From Ulvibacterium sp965248315 (GTDB lineage: Bacteria; Bacteroidota; Bacteroidia; Flavobacteriales; Flavobacteriaceae): a DNA stretch of 64,000 bases. A program made the translations under genes and the position numbers. Below are positions 17,364 through 27,055 of the stretch, piece by piece (positions within the stretch are counted from its first letter, which is position 1; the number at the start of each line of letters is the position of its first letter). The stretch lies in the NCBI RefSeq assembly GCF_965248315.1, contig NZ_CBDFIX010000002.1, positions 4,371,848 through 4,435,847 of the forward strand, read 5' to 3'. Below the pieces are notes generated by a model, which worked only from the letters and a program-made list of their open reading frames with translations, did not search any database and had not been told where the DNA came from.

Positions 17364-17819
17364 ATGAGACGCGCCATATTTCCGGGATCTTTTGATCCGC
17401 TTACTTTGGGCCATTACGATATTATAAAACGGGGCATCACTCTTTTTGACGAAATAATCATTGCCATAGGCATCAACGCAGAAAAGCAATATATGTTCCC
17501 TTTGGAACGACGAATGCAGTTTGTCCAAAAAGCCTTTGAAAAAGAATCAAAGATCAGAGTGCATACCTATGAAGGGCTTACCGTAGAGTTCTGTAAAAAG
17601 ATGAAAGCGGATTTTATTCTAAGAGGGCTTCGCAATCCGGCCGATTTTGAATTTGAAAAGGCTATTGCACATACCAATCGGAAGCTTTCCGAAATTGAGA
17701 CCGTTTTTCTATTGACCTCATCTGGAAAGTCCTATATAAGTTCTTCTATAGTCCGGGATGTTATCAGAAATAACGGGGATTATACGGGACTAGTACCTGA
17801 TTCCGTAAGAATCCCGTAG
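17364..17819 (+). CDS. coaD: phosphopantetheine adenylyltransferase
   Basis: Penultimate step of coenzyme A synthesis: pantetheine 4'-phosphate plus ATP to dephospho-CoA. 151 residues, normal length. The nucleotidyltransferase motif GSFDPLTLGH is at 8-17, ILRGLRNPADFEFE in the middle, and the ISSSIVRD signature near residue 130. Lies just behind ddl, a common flavobacterial order. Confidence 0.95.
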   Translation: MRRAIFPGSFDPLTLGHYDIIKRGITLFDEIIIAIGINAEKQYMFPLERRMQFVQKAFEKESKIRVHTYEGLTVEFCKKMKADFILRGLRNPADFEFEKAIAHTNRKLSEIETVFLLTSSGKSYISSSIVRDVIRNNGDYTGLVPDSVRIP

Positions 17820-17953
17820 TTTACTTCTTACCTTACATGAGTATATGTATTTATTTTTCTTTAAAAAAGAGATTACTTTCCAAAATATTTTTATGAATTA
17901 ACAAGAAAATTCTTCATTTTATTATTAATTTTAATTCTCACCCCACCCAAATA

Positions 17954-19891
17954 TTGAATCACAACGCGTTTGGGGGTGTTCACAACAAACCTTTATCAGA
18001 ATTGGAAAATCGTTCTACTTTAGTAAGAAATTACGACTACATGTTGAAGGGATCCCAAACCTTATCTAGTAATTATTTGATTAAACAGCTGCCCAAAGCT
18101 ACCGTTTTTGTAGACAAAAGGTTACAAATAGTTCATGCTTCGGATTCTTGGATTACCCACTTTAACTTCAGTAACGATACTGTTTTGGGGAAAAACATCT
18201 CCGAACTTTTTGGTGAAATAAGCAAGGATTGGAAAACCGTTTTGAAGGACTGTTTAAAAGGGAAGTCTTCCGAAGTAGGTATAGAACGCTTTTTGGATAA
18301 TGAAAATGATGAAAAATGGTTTGAGTGGTCCAACATTCCTTGGTATGACGAGAACGAGAATATCGTAGGAGTTATAATTCAAACTGACGATGTTACTGAA
18401 AAAGTACATAATGAGTTAAAGCTCAAAAAACTTGAGGTCCTCTTACGTGAAAAGTCGGATATCGCCAAAATTGGGAGCTGGGAGTATGATATGTTAAAGG
18501 ATGAAATTACTTGGTCCGATATGACGAAGGCTATTCACGAAGTTCCTAAAGACTATATCCCTACCATTGAAAAAGGAATTAACTTCTACAAACAAGGGTA
18601 TTGCAGGAACACTATTTCCATGGCCGTGAACAAGGCTATAGAAAGTGGTACTTCTTGGAACGAAAAATTACAGATAATAACGGCCAAAGGTAATGAAAAG
18701 TGGGTGATAGCGGCTGGAAAACCTGTATTCAAAAATGAGAAGTTAATTGGATTGATAGGTACTTTCCAGGATGTCAACGACCAAGTATTATCTGAAATTA
18801 AGACCAAGGAAAACGAGCACCTTCTTAAAACCTTGATTGATCATTTACCCTTAAATGTTTTTATTAAGGACAAGGAATCAAGAAAAGTACTTGTAAATAG
18901 AGCGGAATGTGACTATTTAGATGTTAGTGGTCCCGAAGAAGTTCTGGGCAAAACCGATTATGATTTTTACGATGAGGAAACCGCAAATATTACCAGAGAG
19001 GATGACCTGCATGTTATGAACTCCAGGACCCCTATTTTGGGGGAGGAAAGGGGAAGTATTAAAAAGAATGGGGATGCCATAACCTTTTTAACTTCTAAGA
19101 TACCCCTAATTGGAGATGACGGGACCGCCTACGGACTGGTAGGTATAAGTATGGACATTACCAATCTAAAACAAAAAGAGGAAGAGCTCCGGGATTTAAT
19201 CAATGTAACCTCCTTGCAAAACAAAAAACTGGTCAATTTTGCCCACATCGTATCGCATAATCTAAGGTCGCACACGGCAAATTTCTCCATGTTACTGGAC
19301 TTTTTGATCCATGAAAAAAGTGAAGAGGAAAAAAAGAATATTATCGGAATGCTGATCGATGCCTCTGATAATCTTTTGGAAACCTTGGAAAACCTAAATG
19401 AGGTTGTCGCCATAAGCACCAATACAAATTTGGAAAAGAAACCCATTAATCTTAACGAGAAGATAAAGGTAGTACAACAGAATCTTGCGGCCTTCTTATT
19501 GAATAACAATGCTAAAATTGTGAATTCCGTTTCGGATGATGTTTATATAAAAGCGGTACCGGCCTACATTGAAAGTATCTTAATGAATTTCATTACCAAT
19601 GGCATAAAATATAAGGATCCGGAAAGAAACCCTATAATCAATTTAAGTGCCACCAGCAATAATGGCTATACCATATTGAGCATTGCAGATAACGGAATGG
19701 GCATAGATCTTAAAAAGTATGGGGACAAGTTATTTGGAATGTATAAGACATTTCATGACAAAAAGGATTCAAGAGGTATTGGGCTCTATATTACCAAAAA
19801 TCAAATAGAGGCCATGAACGGAAAAGTAATTGCCTGTAGTGAAGTGGGAAAAGGAACTACGTTTAACATATATTTTAATGAAAAAGATTAA
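17954..19891 (+). CDS. PAS-domain sensor histidine kinase
   Basis: About 645 residues. The TTG at 17954 is the outermost start and the ATG at 18041 (29 codons in) is an alternative; I see nothing that decides. No transmembrane helices are seen, so it is a soluble kinase. Three PAS-like regions (about 45-150, 165-275, 285-405) precede the phospho-acceptor helix with His435 in VSHNLRSH and a HATPase domain (about 530-640; ADNGMGIDL, RGIGLYITKNQIE). The 3' end overlaps a response regulator gene by 14 bp, so they form a cognate pair. The sensed signal is unknown. Confidence 0.88.
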   Translation: MNHNAFGGVHNKPLSELENRSTLVRNYDYMLKGSQTLSSNYLIKQLPKATVFVDKRLQIVHASDSWITHFNFSNDTVLGKNISELFGEISKDWKTVLKDCLKGKSSEVGIERFLDNENDEKWFEWSNIPWYDENENIVGVIIQTDDVTEKVHNELKLKKLEVLLREKSDIAKIGSWEYDMLKDEITWSDMTKAIHEVPKDYIPTIEKGINFYKQGYCRNTISMAVNKAIESGTSWNEKLQIITAKGNEKWVIAAGKPVFKNEKLIGLIGTFQDVNDQVLSEIKTKENEHLLKTLIDHLPLNVFIKDKESRKVLVNRAECDYLDVSGPEEVLGKTDYDFYDEETANITREDDLHVMNSRTPILGEERGSIKKNGDAITFLTSKIPLIGDDGTAYGLVGISMDITNLKQKEEELRDLINVTSLQNKKLVNFAHIVSHNLRSHTANFSMLLDFLIHEKSEEEKKNIIGMLIDASDNLLETLENLNEVVAISTNTNLEKKPINLNEKIKVVQQNLAAFLLNNNAKIVNSVSDDVYIKAVPAYIESILMNFITNGIKYKDPERNPIINLSATSNNGYTILSIADNGMGIDLKKYGDKLFGMYKTFHDKKDSRGIGLYITKNQIEAMNGKVIACSEVGKGTTFNIYFNEKD

Positions 19892-20282
19892 CTCCATTTA
19901 TATTGTAGATGATGATCCCATTACGGTATTTGGTATACGAAAAATGTTGGATTCCATCGCAATCTGTGATAATATCTCCTCCCATGCCAATGGGAAATTG
20001 GCTTTGGACGACATAAAAAAAACTCTTAAAAACAAAGGTCAAGTGCCAGAGATTATTTTTTTGGATATCAACATGCCCATAATGGACGGATGGCAGTTTT
20101 TGGAAGAGTTCATTTCCCTTCCTTTGGAAAAAAAAGTGCGAATAAATATCGTAACCTCCTCTATAGATCCCTTTGACCATAAAAATTGGGATCTTTACAA
20201 ATCCAGGACAGATCATATGATCACTTTTAATAACAAACCCTTGAAGAGAGATCATCTAAAAGAGATTACCAAAGCAGCATGA
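19878..20282 (+). CDS. single-domain response regulator
   Basis: 134 residues containing only a receiver domain. Acidic pocket in IVDDDP near the N terminus, phospho-acceptor Asp63 in IIFLDINMPIMDGW, conserved Lys in NNKPLKRD. No output domain, so it probably acts by protein contact or in a phosphorelay. ATG 19878 is used because it gives a canonical receiver N terminus; longer in-frame starts would lie deeper in the kinase gene. Translationally coupled to the kinase. Confidence 0.88.
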   Translation: MKKINSIYIVDDDPITVFGIRKMLDSIAICDNISSHANGKLALDDIKKTLKNKGQVPEIIFLDINMPIMDGWQFLEEFISLPLEKKVRINIVTSSIDPFDHKNWDLYKSRTDHMITFNNKPLKRDHLKEITKAA

Positions 20283-20306
20283 CCAGTAAAAAAGGTACTT
20301 TTTCCT

Positions 20307-20314
20307 TAATTTTG
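20307..20314 (+). promoter_or_regulatory. candidate -7 element for the M14 peptidase gene
   Basis: TAATTTTG matches TAnnTTTG, 26 nt before the ATG at 20340. No clear -33 element is seen, so read-through from the kinase/regulator genes is also possible. Confidence 0.33.
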
Positions 20315-20339
20315 GTAAAGGACTTTCAGTTTGCGCCCT

Positions 20340-22097
20340 ATGAAACTTTTTGGTGTATTATTACTGGTATTGGGCCTTATGGCCTGTGAAACCAAAAAAG
20401 AAGATGAAGAACCCAGGTTTCCAACCCCATTTGAGCAGTCTAATGGAGAGGAAACGGCCACCTACTTACAGGTAGTGGATTTTTATATTCAATTGGCCAA
20501 GCAATTCCCTGAAATCAACATCCAGACCATAGGACAAACGGATAGCGGATACCCCTTACATATTGTTACCTATAATCCTGAGGCTACCTTCAACTTTCAA
20601 AAAATAGCCGACCAAAAGACAATTCTCCTTATAAATAATGGCATACATCCCGGCGAAAGCGATGGTATTGACGCCACCATGCTATTGTACAGAGACTTGG
20701 CCATCGGGAAGATAAATCCCCCGACCAACACCGTATTGGTGACTATACCAGTATACAATGTGGGTGGGGCACTAAATAGGAACACTAGTACCAGGGCAAA
20801 TCAAAATGGACCTAAATCCTACGGTTTCCGAGGTAACGCATTAAACTATGACCTCAATAGGGATTTTATAAAAGGGGATACAAAGAATTCAAGAACCTTT
20901 GCCGAAATTTTTCATTTGGTAAGACCTAATGTTTTCATAGATACGCATGTAAGCAATGGAGCGGATTATCAATATACACTCACCCACCTATCTACACAGC
21001 ACAATAAACTTGGCGGGGAATTAGGAGAATATCTTGATCGAGAAATGTTGCCGGCTTTGGAAAAATCGCTGAAAATGGAAAATTGGGATATTACGCCATA
21101 TGTAAATGTATATAACAAGGCTCCCGAAGAAGGGTTTTCCCAGTTTATGGATCATCCGAGGTATTCCACCGGATATACCACACTCTGGAATACCTTGGGT
21201 CTTATGATAGAAACCCATATGCTAAAACCTTACGCACAACGTGTACATGGTACTTATCAGTTTTTAAGGACAATGTTGGCTATTACCAATAGGGATAGCG
21301 AACGAATAGAACAACTCGGTGAAAAAGCCCGTACAAGGCATAAAAACTGGAATTACTATCCCATAAAATGGGCGTTGGACACAACCAAAACCACAATACG
21401 GGACTTTAAGGGATATAAAGTGGATACGATCGTCAGTGAAGTAACAGGCTTTGATAGACTTTCCTATGATCGGGAAAGGCCATTTACCAAAAAAATGGAA
21501 TATAAAAACTATTATAAACCGATTGATTCAATAAAAATTCCAGAAGCCTATATCCTTAAAAAAGGATGGACCTCCGTAATAGAGCTTTTGGATTTGAACA
21601 AAATAAGCTACGAAACTTTACAAAATGATTCCACTTTGACCGTTGAATCTTATAGGATAAAAGAATACAAAACTTTAGATTTCCCCTTTGAAGGGCATTA
21701 CCTGCACTATGACACACAAATCTCCAAGGGTACGGTGAACCTCTTATTTTCCGAAGGAGATCTACTGATTCCTACGGATCAAGAGGGTATCCGCTATCTT
21801 CTGGAAACCCTGGAACCCCGCGCTGTGGATTCCTTTTTCAATTGGAATTTCTTTGATTCCATATTACAAAGAAAAGAAGGCTTTTCGCCCTATGTTTTTG
21901 AGGATTTTGCGACCGAAATGCTAGAAAATGATCAACAGCTCAAGGAGAACTTTGACAATAAGAAAAAAGCTGATTTGGAATTTGCGGATAACTGGTACGC
22001 ACAATTGAATTGGTTATACCAAAAGTCGGAATTTTATGAACCTGCCCATATGCAGTATCCCGTTTACCGCATAGCTTCCGGCAAAGGTATGCCATAA
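20340..22097 (+). CDS. M14-family zinc carboxypeptidase lipoprotein
   Basis: 585 residues. The signal peptide ends in lipobox LMAC (Cys16), so it is lipid-anchored. The M14 domain is N-terminal: zinc ligands in NNGIHPGESDGID (about residue 105) and the downstream His in VFIDTHVSNG (about 205). Active-site-like DLNRDF is near residue 180. The C-terminal half of about 250 residues has no motif I recognise. Possibly degrades peptides or peptidoglycan fragments in the envelope. Ends 1 bp from the convergent NUDIX gene. Confidence 0.82.
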   Translation: MKLFGVLLLVLGLMACETKKEDEEPRFPTPFEQSNGEETATYLQVVDFYIQLAKQFPEINIQTIGQTDSGYPLHIVTYNPEATFNFQKIADQKTILLINNGIHPGESDGIDATMLLYRDLAIGKINPPTNTVLVTIPVYNVGGALNRNTSTRANQNGPKSYGFRGNALNYDLNRDFIKGDTKNSRTFAEIFHLVRPNVFIDTHVSNGADYQYTLTHLSTQHNKLGGELGEYLDREMLPALEKSLKMENWDITPYVNVYNKAPEEGFSQFMDHPRYSTGYTTLWNTLGLMIETHMLKPYAQRVHGTYQFLRTMLAITNRDSERIEQLGEKARTRHKNWNYYPIKWALDTTKTTIRDFKGYKVDTIVSEVTGFDRLSYDRERPFTKKMEYKNYYKPIDSIKIPEAYILKKGWTSVIELLDLNKISYETLQNDSTLTVESYRIKEYKTLDFPFEGHYLHYDTQISKGTVNLLFSEGDLLIPTDQEGIRYLLETLEPRAVDSFFNWNFFDSILQRKEGFSPYVFEDFATEMLENDQQLKENFDNKKKADLEFADNWYAQLNWLYQKSEFYEPAHMQYPVYRIASGKGMP

Positions 22098-22098
22098 T

Positions 22099-22686
22099 CT
22101 ATTCCCCGAAGAGTATTTTTATATTGGTATAGGAGTTTTCCAAGGCCTTTTGGATTTTTTTGGGGCCCTTCCATTTCACCTTTTCTATGCCCTCGTTCTT
22201 TTGACCCTTCAGTTTACCCTCATAATTGGTTCGCATAGCGTACCAATGTACTTCCTTTAGTTTATATTTTCCGTTCCTCTTAAAAACATGGTAGGTGGTT
22301 TGTAATACGTTTTCAATCTTTAATCCCTTAACACCGGTTTCCTCCTCTACCTCACGCAAGGCACATTCCTCCAAACCTTCATTCTTTTCCAGCTTTCCTT
22401 TAGGTAAATCCCACTTATCGTTCCTGTAGATGAAGAGCACCTTTCCTGCTTTATTCGTTACAACGCCTCCGGCGGCAACTTCCAATGGAATCTGTTTGCA
22501 GAACTTCTTAAGGATTTCTTCGTGATTAGGATGATAGATATAGGCCTCCTCCAACTTTTTCTTGGCCAGTGCGTCAATAGCCTCCTGTATAGCCTCCGCG
22601 TTAAGAGGGTAATATCTACTATTGGCAATTTCAGAAAGTTTGTTGGTTAAAATAAGAGGTGCCTCTTTGACAAAAACTTTATACAT
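22099..22686 (-). CDS. NUDIX hydrolase
   Basis: 195 residues from ATG 22686; another ATG at 22695 would add three residues and overlap the pyrE start. The N-terminal third (MYKVFVKEAPL...) is an extension typical of flavobacterial homologues. The C-terminal Nudix box reads GKLEKNEGLEECALREVEEETGV, shown here in part: G-x5-E-x7-REVEEETG. It hydrolyses a nucleoside diphosphate derivative; substrate unknown. Start codons of this gene and pyrE are 7 bp apart on opposite strands. Confidence 0.85.
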   Translation of the reverse strand: MYKVFVKEAPLILTNKLSEIANSRYYPLNAEAIQEAIDALAKKKLEEAYIYHPNHEEILKKFCKQIPLEVAAGGVVTNKAGKVLFIYRNDKWDLPKGKLEKNEGLEECALREVEEETGVKGLKIENVLQTTYHVFKRNGKYKLKEVHWYAMRTNYEGKLKGQKNEGIEKVKWKGPKKIQKALENSYTNIKILFGE

Positions 22687-22693
22687 TTGCTCC

Positions 22694-23335
22694 ATGATTT
22701 TGGACAAAAACACCGCCAAAAAAACAGCAGAGCTTCTGTTACAAATTAATGCAATAAAGTTGAGACCGGAAAATCCTTTTACATGGGCCTCCGGATGGAA
22801 ATCCCCTATTTATTGTGACAATAGAATTATACTTTCCTACCCAATGATACGAAACTATATTAGGGAGGAAATGGCCAAGCAATTGGAGTCCCTTTACGGT
22901 AAACCTGATGTGATTGCAGGGGTCGCTACTGGGGCCATTGGAATTGGGATGTTGGTTGCAGATTATTTGGGCCTTCCCTTCATTTATGTTAGACCCGAGC
23001 CGAAATCCCATGGAAGAAGAAATCAGATAGAGGGTAGATTGGAAGCCAATCAGAATTTGGTAGTGGTAGAAGATCTCATAAGTACAGGGAAAAGTAGTTT
23101 AAACGCCGTAGAAGCACTCACTAATGAGGGTGCAAATGTAAAGGGAATGTTAGCTATTTTTAATTATGGCTTTGACGTTGCCCAAGAAAATTTTGAGACG
23201 AGGGACATGGAACTGCATACGTTGGGAGATTATGACCATCTCATCCAAGAGGCATCGGAAACCGGATATATTAAAGAAAATCAGTTGAACACATTGTTGG
23301 AATGGCGAAAAAGTCCTTCCACATGGCATCCTTAA
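22694..23335 (+). CDS. pyrE: orotate phosphoribosyltransferase
   Basis: Makes OMP from orotate and PRPP in pyrimidine synthesis. 213 residues. The PRPP-binding motif VVVEDLISTGKSS lies near residue 120. RPENPFTWASGWKSPIYCDNR is the N-terminal orotate-side segment, and YVRPEPKSHGRRNQIEG the flexible loop with catalytic Lys. ATG 22694 gives the family N terminus. A TAnnTTTG element (TACATTTG, 22682-22689) ends only 4 nt before the ATG, which would make a nearly leaderless mRNA. Confidence 0.94.
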   Translation: MILDKNTAKKTAELLLQINAIKLRPENPFTWASGWKSPIYCDNRIILSYPMIRNYIREEMAKQLESLYGKPDVIAGVATGAIGIGMLVADYLGLPFIYVRPEPKSHGRRNQIEGRLEANQNLVVVEDLISTGKSSLNAVEALTNEGANVKGMLAIFNYGFDVAQENFETRDMELHTLGDYDHLIQEASETGYIKENQLNTLLEWRKSPSTWHP

Positions 23336-23338
23336 AAA

Positions 23339-23737
23339 ATGTATTTAGAAACACCAAAAAAAAATATTTCAAAAAGTCAGGAGCAGGTTTTCGACTTTCT
23401 TATCGAGCTTAAAAATTTTGAAAAGCTGATGCCTGATAGTATTGATAAGTTTGAACTCATTAATGAAGATCGATTTCTGTTTGCCTTAAAAGGCATGCCC
23501 GAAATTGTTCTCCAGCGCAAGGAACAACATCCCCACAACAAAATTGTCCTTGGTGCTGCGAGCGATAAACTACCTTTTACGCTCACAGCCGATATCTTGT
23601 CCATATCCAACAGTGAGACCCAAGTTACGTTAAATTTTCAAGGAGAATTTAATGCTATGATGGCCATGATGATCAAGACACCCATCACCAATTTCATGGG
23701 TACATTGTTAGAAAATCTTGAGGAAACCTTAGTATAA
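23339..23737 (+). CDS. SRPBCC-fold protein
   Basis: 132 residues starting 3 bp after pyrE, so in the same transcript. The pattern of an initial strand (LETPKKNISKSQEQVFDFLIELKNF is the region), LMPDSI, then alternating beta strands and a long C-terminal helix (MMIKTPITNFMGTLLENLEETL) fits the START/Bet v1-like SRPBCC fold. No enzyme residues can be assigned and ligand is unknown. The last 9 bp overlap the convergent birA gene. Confidence 0.68.
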   Translation: MYLETPKKNISKSQEQVFDFLIELKNFEKLMPDSIDKFELINEDRFLFALKGMPEIVLQRKEQHPHNKIVLGAASDKLPFTLTADILSISNSETQVTLNFQGEFNAMMAMMIKTPITNFMGTLLENLEETLV

Positions 23738-24460
23738 AAGTGTTACTTCCTTAAACCCGAATTCTTTTTTTATATCGTCCTCAAGCGCAATAATTAATTT
23801 ACCTTCGAGAGAGATACCACGGATAAATCCCATGAATTTTATTCCATTGGAGTCCTCAAAGGTCGATGGCTTGTCCTTTCGAAACAAGTTTTCACTATAA
23901 ACTTCCCATAATTTTTCAATTCCCGTTTTTTGAACATTTTGAAAAGTTGCTTTCAAACTATTCAAAAGCGCCTTTAAAAGCTCATCCAAATCAAACGTTT
24001 TGCCCAGCAACAATTTTAAGGAGGAAGCTTTAGGGACATTATGGAAAATCGTTTGGTTAGTGTTAAGGCCGATACCGATAATGGAGGCCTTTATTTTGTT
24101 TCCCGATATAATATTCTCTATAAGAATGCCACAAATTTTAGATGAGCCTGACAGAATGTCGTTAGGCCATTTGATCTTTAAATCAGGAACCTGAAGCCCC
24201 CTCAAACCATTAACAAGGGCCAATGACACTATGATATTCAACAAAAAAGAGTCATCTGTGGAAAGGTCTTTATTTTCCTTTAAAACACTAAATGTCAGGT
24301 TTTTACCTTCTTCGGATATCCAATGTGTTCCCATTTGCCCCCTACCTTTCAACTGGTTCTTGGCAACAACTACGGTGAAGTCTTGAGAGACGTTGGAAGC
24401 AATAAGTCTTTTTAAGTACGCATTTGTAGAGTCTGTGGCATCAAGTTTGATTATTGGCAT
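23729..24460 (-). CDS. birA: biotin--[acetyl-CoA-carboxylase] ligase
   Basis: Attaches biotin to the carboxyl carrier protein. 243 residues, catalytic domain only: no N-terminal winged helix, so not a biotin repressor. Motifs: DSTNAYL near residue 9, the biotinyl-AMP loop KGRGQMGTHW (39-48 approximately), KWPNDI and GIGLNTNQ. The loop has Gln-Met-Gly-Thr where GRGRRGR is standard in E. coli, a usual variation in Bacteroidota. Divergent from rsfS with a 94-bp gap. Confidence 0.92.
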   Translation of the reverse strand: MPIIKLDATDSTNAYLKRLIASNVSQDFTVVVAKNQLKGRGQMGTHWISEEGKNLTFSVLKENKDLSTDDSFLLNIIVSLALVNGLRGLQVPDLKIKWPNDILSGSSKICGILIENIISGNKIKASIIGIGLNTNQTIFHNVPKASSLKLLLGKTFDLDELLKALLNSLKATFQNVQKTGIEKLWEVYSENLFRKDKPSTFEDSNGIKFMGFIRGISLEGKLIIALEDDIKKEFGFKEVTLLY

Positions 24461-24527
24461 GAGGCATCCTTTACATCCTATCTTTAATCAATTGTTAAAA
24501 ACTAGAGGTAAAAGAACAAAAAAATAA

Positions 24528-24535
24528 TAACTTTG
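24528..24535 (+). promoter_or_regulatory. candidate -7 element for the rsfS-ftsH cluster
   Basis: TAACTTTG matches TAnnTTTG exactly, 19 nt before the ATG at 24555. A TTG at a suitable distance is not obvious. Confidence 0.42.
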
Positions 24536-24554
24536 CTTAAACTAAAATTTTTGA

Positions 24555-24941
24555 ATGCAGAAAGGGAAAGCTAGCGTAGACGAGTTAATCACATTAATTT
24601 TACAGGGAATAGATGAAGTAAAAGGGAACGATGTTAGCTTGCTTGACTTAAGGGAAATTGAAAATACTGTTTGTGACTACTTTATAATTTGCAGTGGTAC
24701 TTCCAACACTCACGTTAATGCTATAACGGGATCCATCCAAAAAACAGTTAGCAAAGCAATAAAAGACAAGCCTTGGCACGTAGAAGGCGAAGATAATGCC
24801 GAGTGGGTTCTAATGGATTACGTTAATGTGGTAGTCCATGTCTTCCAAAAACATATTCGGGAATTCTATGATATAGAAGGTCTTTGGGGTGATGCCAAGT
24901 TCACCGAAATCGAAAGTAGCATAAACCAAGCCTTGAAGTAA
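24555..24941 (+). CDS. rsfS: ribosome silencing factor
   Basis: 128 residues, RsfS/Iojap family. It binds ribosomal protein uL14 and blocks 30S-50S joining when nutrients are scarce. Family signatures: VSLLDLREIENTVCDYFIICSG region, HVEGEDNAEWVLMDYVNVVVHVF and a C-terminal YDIEGLWGDA. First gene of a plus-strand block running to 29377. Confidence 0.93.
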   Translation: MQKGKASVDELITLILQGIDEVKGNDVSLLDLREIENTVCDYFIICSGTSNTHVNAITGSIQKTVSKAIKDKPWHVEGEDNAEWVLMDYVNVVVHVFQKHIREFYDIEGLWGDAKFTEIESSINQALK

Positions 24942-24982
24942 TCCCTAATGCGTAATTACTAAAGGGGGCAAAAAATAAAATA

Positions 24983-26998
24983 ATGGCAAAAGAAAGCAAT
25001 ACAAATCCTAAAAAACCCAGATTCAGTTCCTGGTGGATTTATGGATTGATAGCAGTTTTATTAATAGGGTTCCAGTTCTTTGGAAGTGGAAATCTTTCAA
25101 GCACCAAGAAAACTACTACTTCAGAGCTGCAGGAATATCTCAGAAATGGGGATATTGAAAAAATTCTGATCATCACCAATACAAGGCAGGCAAAAGTCTT
25201 TTTAACGAATGAGGCGCTCCAGAAGGATGTTCATAAAGATGTCAAGGACCAGCCTTTTGCTTTAAGCCCTTCCGCTTCACCCCAATATGTTTTGGATTAT
25301 GGGGATCTTCAGAATTTTGAAAACGAGATAAAAGATCTAAAAACCGAGAACAATTTGGATACCATAGTGGACTATGATACGGAATCCAACTACCTCGGTG
25401 ACTTTTTGATTGGGATTCTTCCTTTTGTTTTGATAATCGGCATCTGGATTTATTTAATGCGAAGAATGTCTGGAGGCGGAGGCGGAGGTGCCGGAGGTCA
25501 GATTTTCAATATCGGTAAATCCAAGGCCAAGCTTTTTGATGAAAAGACGGACACCCGTACATCGTTTAAGGATGTGGCCGGATTGGAAGGGGCCAAAGAA
25601 GAGGTTGAGGAAATCGTTGAGTTCTTAAAGAATCCCGATAAGTATACCTCTTTGGGAGGCAAGATTCCAAAAGGCGCCCTTCTTGTAGGTCCTCCTGGAA
25701 CTGGAAAAACGCTATTGGCCAAAGCCGTTGCCGGGGAGGCTAAAGTACCCTTCTTCTCGCTTTCCGGTTCTGATTTTGTTGAAATGTTTGTTGGAGTGGG
25801 TGCTTCAAGGGTACGTGACCTTTTTAAGCAAGCCAAGGATAAATCTCCAGCCATAATTTTCATTGATGAAATTGACGCCATTGGTAGGGCAAGGGGAAAG
25901 AATAATTTCACAGGCTCAAACGATGAGCGCGAAAACACGCTGAATCAACTGCTTACCGAAATGGATGGTTTTGGCACCAATACCAATGTTATTGTACTTG
26001 CGGCGACCAACCGGGCAGATGTATTGGACAAAGCCTTAATGCGAGCCGGTAGATTTGATAGACAGATCTATGTTGACTTACCCGATATTAGGGAACGAAA
26101 GGAAATATTTGAAGTGCATTTGAGGCCCATTAAGACCGCAGAAACTTTGGACTTGGACTTTTTGGCAAGACAGACCCCTGGTTTTTCGGGTGCCGATATT
26201 GCCAATGTTTGCAACGAAGCCGCACTTATTGCTGCGCGCAAGGAGAAAAAGGCGGTTACCAAACAAGATTTTTTGGATGCTGTGGACCGTATTGTAGGCG
26301 GCCTTGAAAAAAAGAACAAAATTATTACCGCCGGCGAGAAAAAGACCATTGCCTATCATGAAGCAGGACATGCCACTGTTAGCTGGATGCTGGAACATGC
26401 CGCTCCTTTGGTAAAGGTAACTATTGTCCCAAGGGGACAATCACTGGGTGCCGCATGGTACTTGCCGGAAGAACGTCTCATAGTACGTCCGGAACAAATG
26501 AAGGACGAAATGTGCGCAACCTTAGGGGGGCGTGCCGCGGAAAAAGTGATTTTCGACAAAATCTCTACCGGTGCTTTGAGCGACTTGGAAAAAGTCACAA
26601 AACAGGCCCGGGCCATGGTGACCATTTATGGACTTAATGAAGAAATTGGCAACCTCACCTACTACGATTCTTCTGGACAAAGTGAATATGGCTTCACCAA
26701 ACCTTACAGCGAAGAAACCGCGCAACGCATTGATACGGAAATCTCAAAAATAATTGAGGAACAGTATCAGAGAGCGGTGGAAGTACTCGAAACCAATAAA
26801 GACAAACTGATTACCTTGGCAGAGCGACTTCTGGAAAAGGAGGTCATCTTTAAGGAAGACCTCGAGAAAATATTTGGACAAAGGCCATTCGAAAAAGAAT
26901 TCGATCAAAAAGGACAAGAAAATTTGAATGGAGAGAAAAAGGTAGAGGAGATTACCGTAGAAGAAAAAGAGGAAGAAGAAAAAAAAGAAAATAAATAA
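24983..26998 (+). CDS. ftsH: ATP-dependent zinc metalloprotease FtsH
   Basis: Membrane-anchored hexameric AAA protease for quality control of membrane and regulatory proteins. 671 residues. TM helix 1 is about 17-34, TM helix 2 about 140-160, enclosing a periplasmic domain, then a Gly-rich linker. The Walker A motif GPPGTGKT starts at residue 236, Walker B IIFIDEID follows, and the second region of homology contains ATNRADVLDKALMRAGRFDR. The zinc site HEAGH is at 459-463. The C-terminal tail is very rich in Glu and Lys. Confidence 0.97.
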   Translation: MAKESNTNPKKPRFSSWWIYGLIAVLLIGFQFFGSGNLSSTKKTTTSELQEYLRNGDIEKILIITNTRQAKVFLTNEALQKDVHKDVKDQPFALSPSASPQYVLDYGDLQNFENEIKDLKTENNLDTIVDYDTESNYLGDFLIGILPFVLIIGIWIYLMRRMSGGGGGGAGGQIFNIGKSKAKLFDEKTDTRTSFKDVAGLEGAKEEVEEIVEFLKNPDKYTSLGGKIPKGALLVGPPGTGKTLLAKAVAGEAKVPFFSLSGSDFVEMFVGVGASRVRDLFKQAKDKSPAIIFIDEIDAIGRARGKNNFTGSNDERENTLNQLLTEMDGFGTNTNVIVLAATNRADVLDKALMRAGRFDRQIYVDLPDIRERKEIFEVHLRPIKTAETLDLDFLARQTPGFSGADIANVCNEAALIAARKEKKAVTKQDFLDAVDRIVGGLEKKNKIITAGEKKTIAYHEAGHATVSWMLEHAAPLVKVTIVPRGQSLGAAWYLPEERLIVRPEQMKDEMCATLGGRAAEKVIFDKISTGALSDLEKVTKQARAMVTIYGLNEEIGNLTYYDSSGQSEYGFTKPYSEETAQRIDTEISKIIEEQYQRAVEVLETNKDKLITLAERLLEKEVIFKEDLEKIFGQRPFEKEFDQKGQENLNGEKKVEEITVEEKEEEEKKENK

Positions 26999-27055
26999 TA
27001 AACTTGGACGTTCATCATTAATGACGGAATAGTATTAAGAAGTTTATGATGTAAA

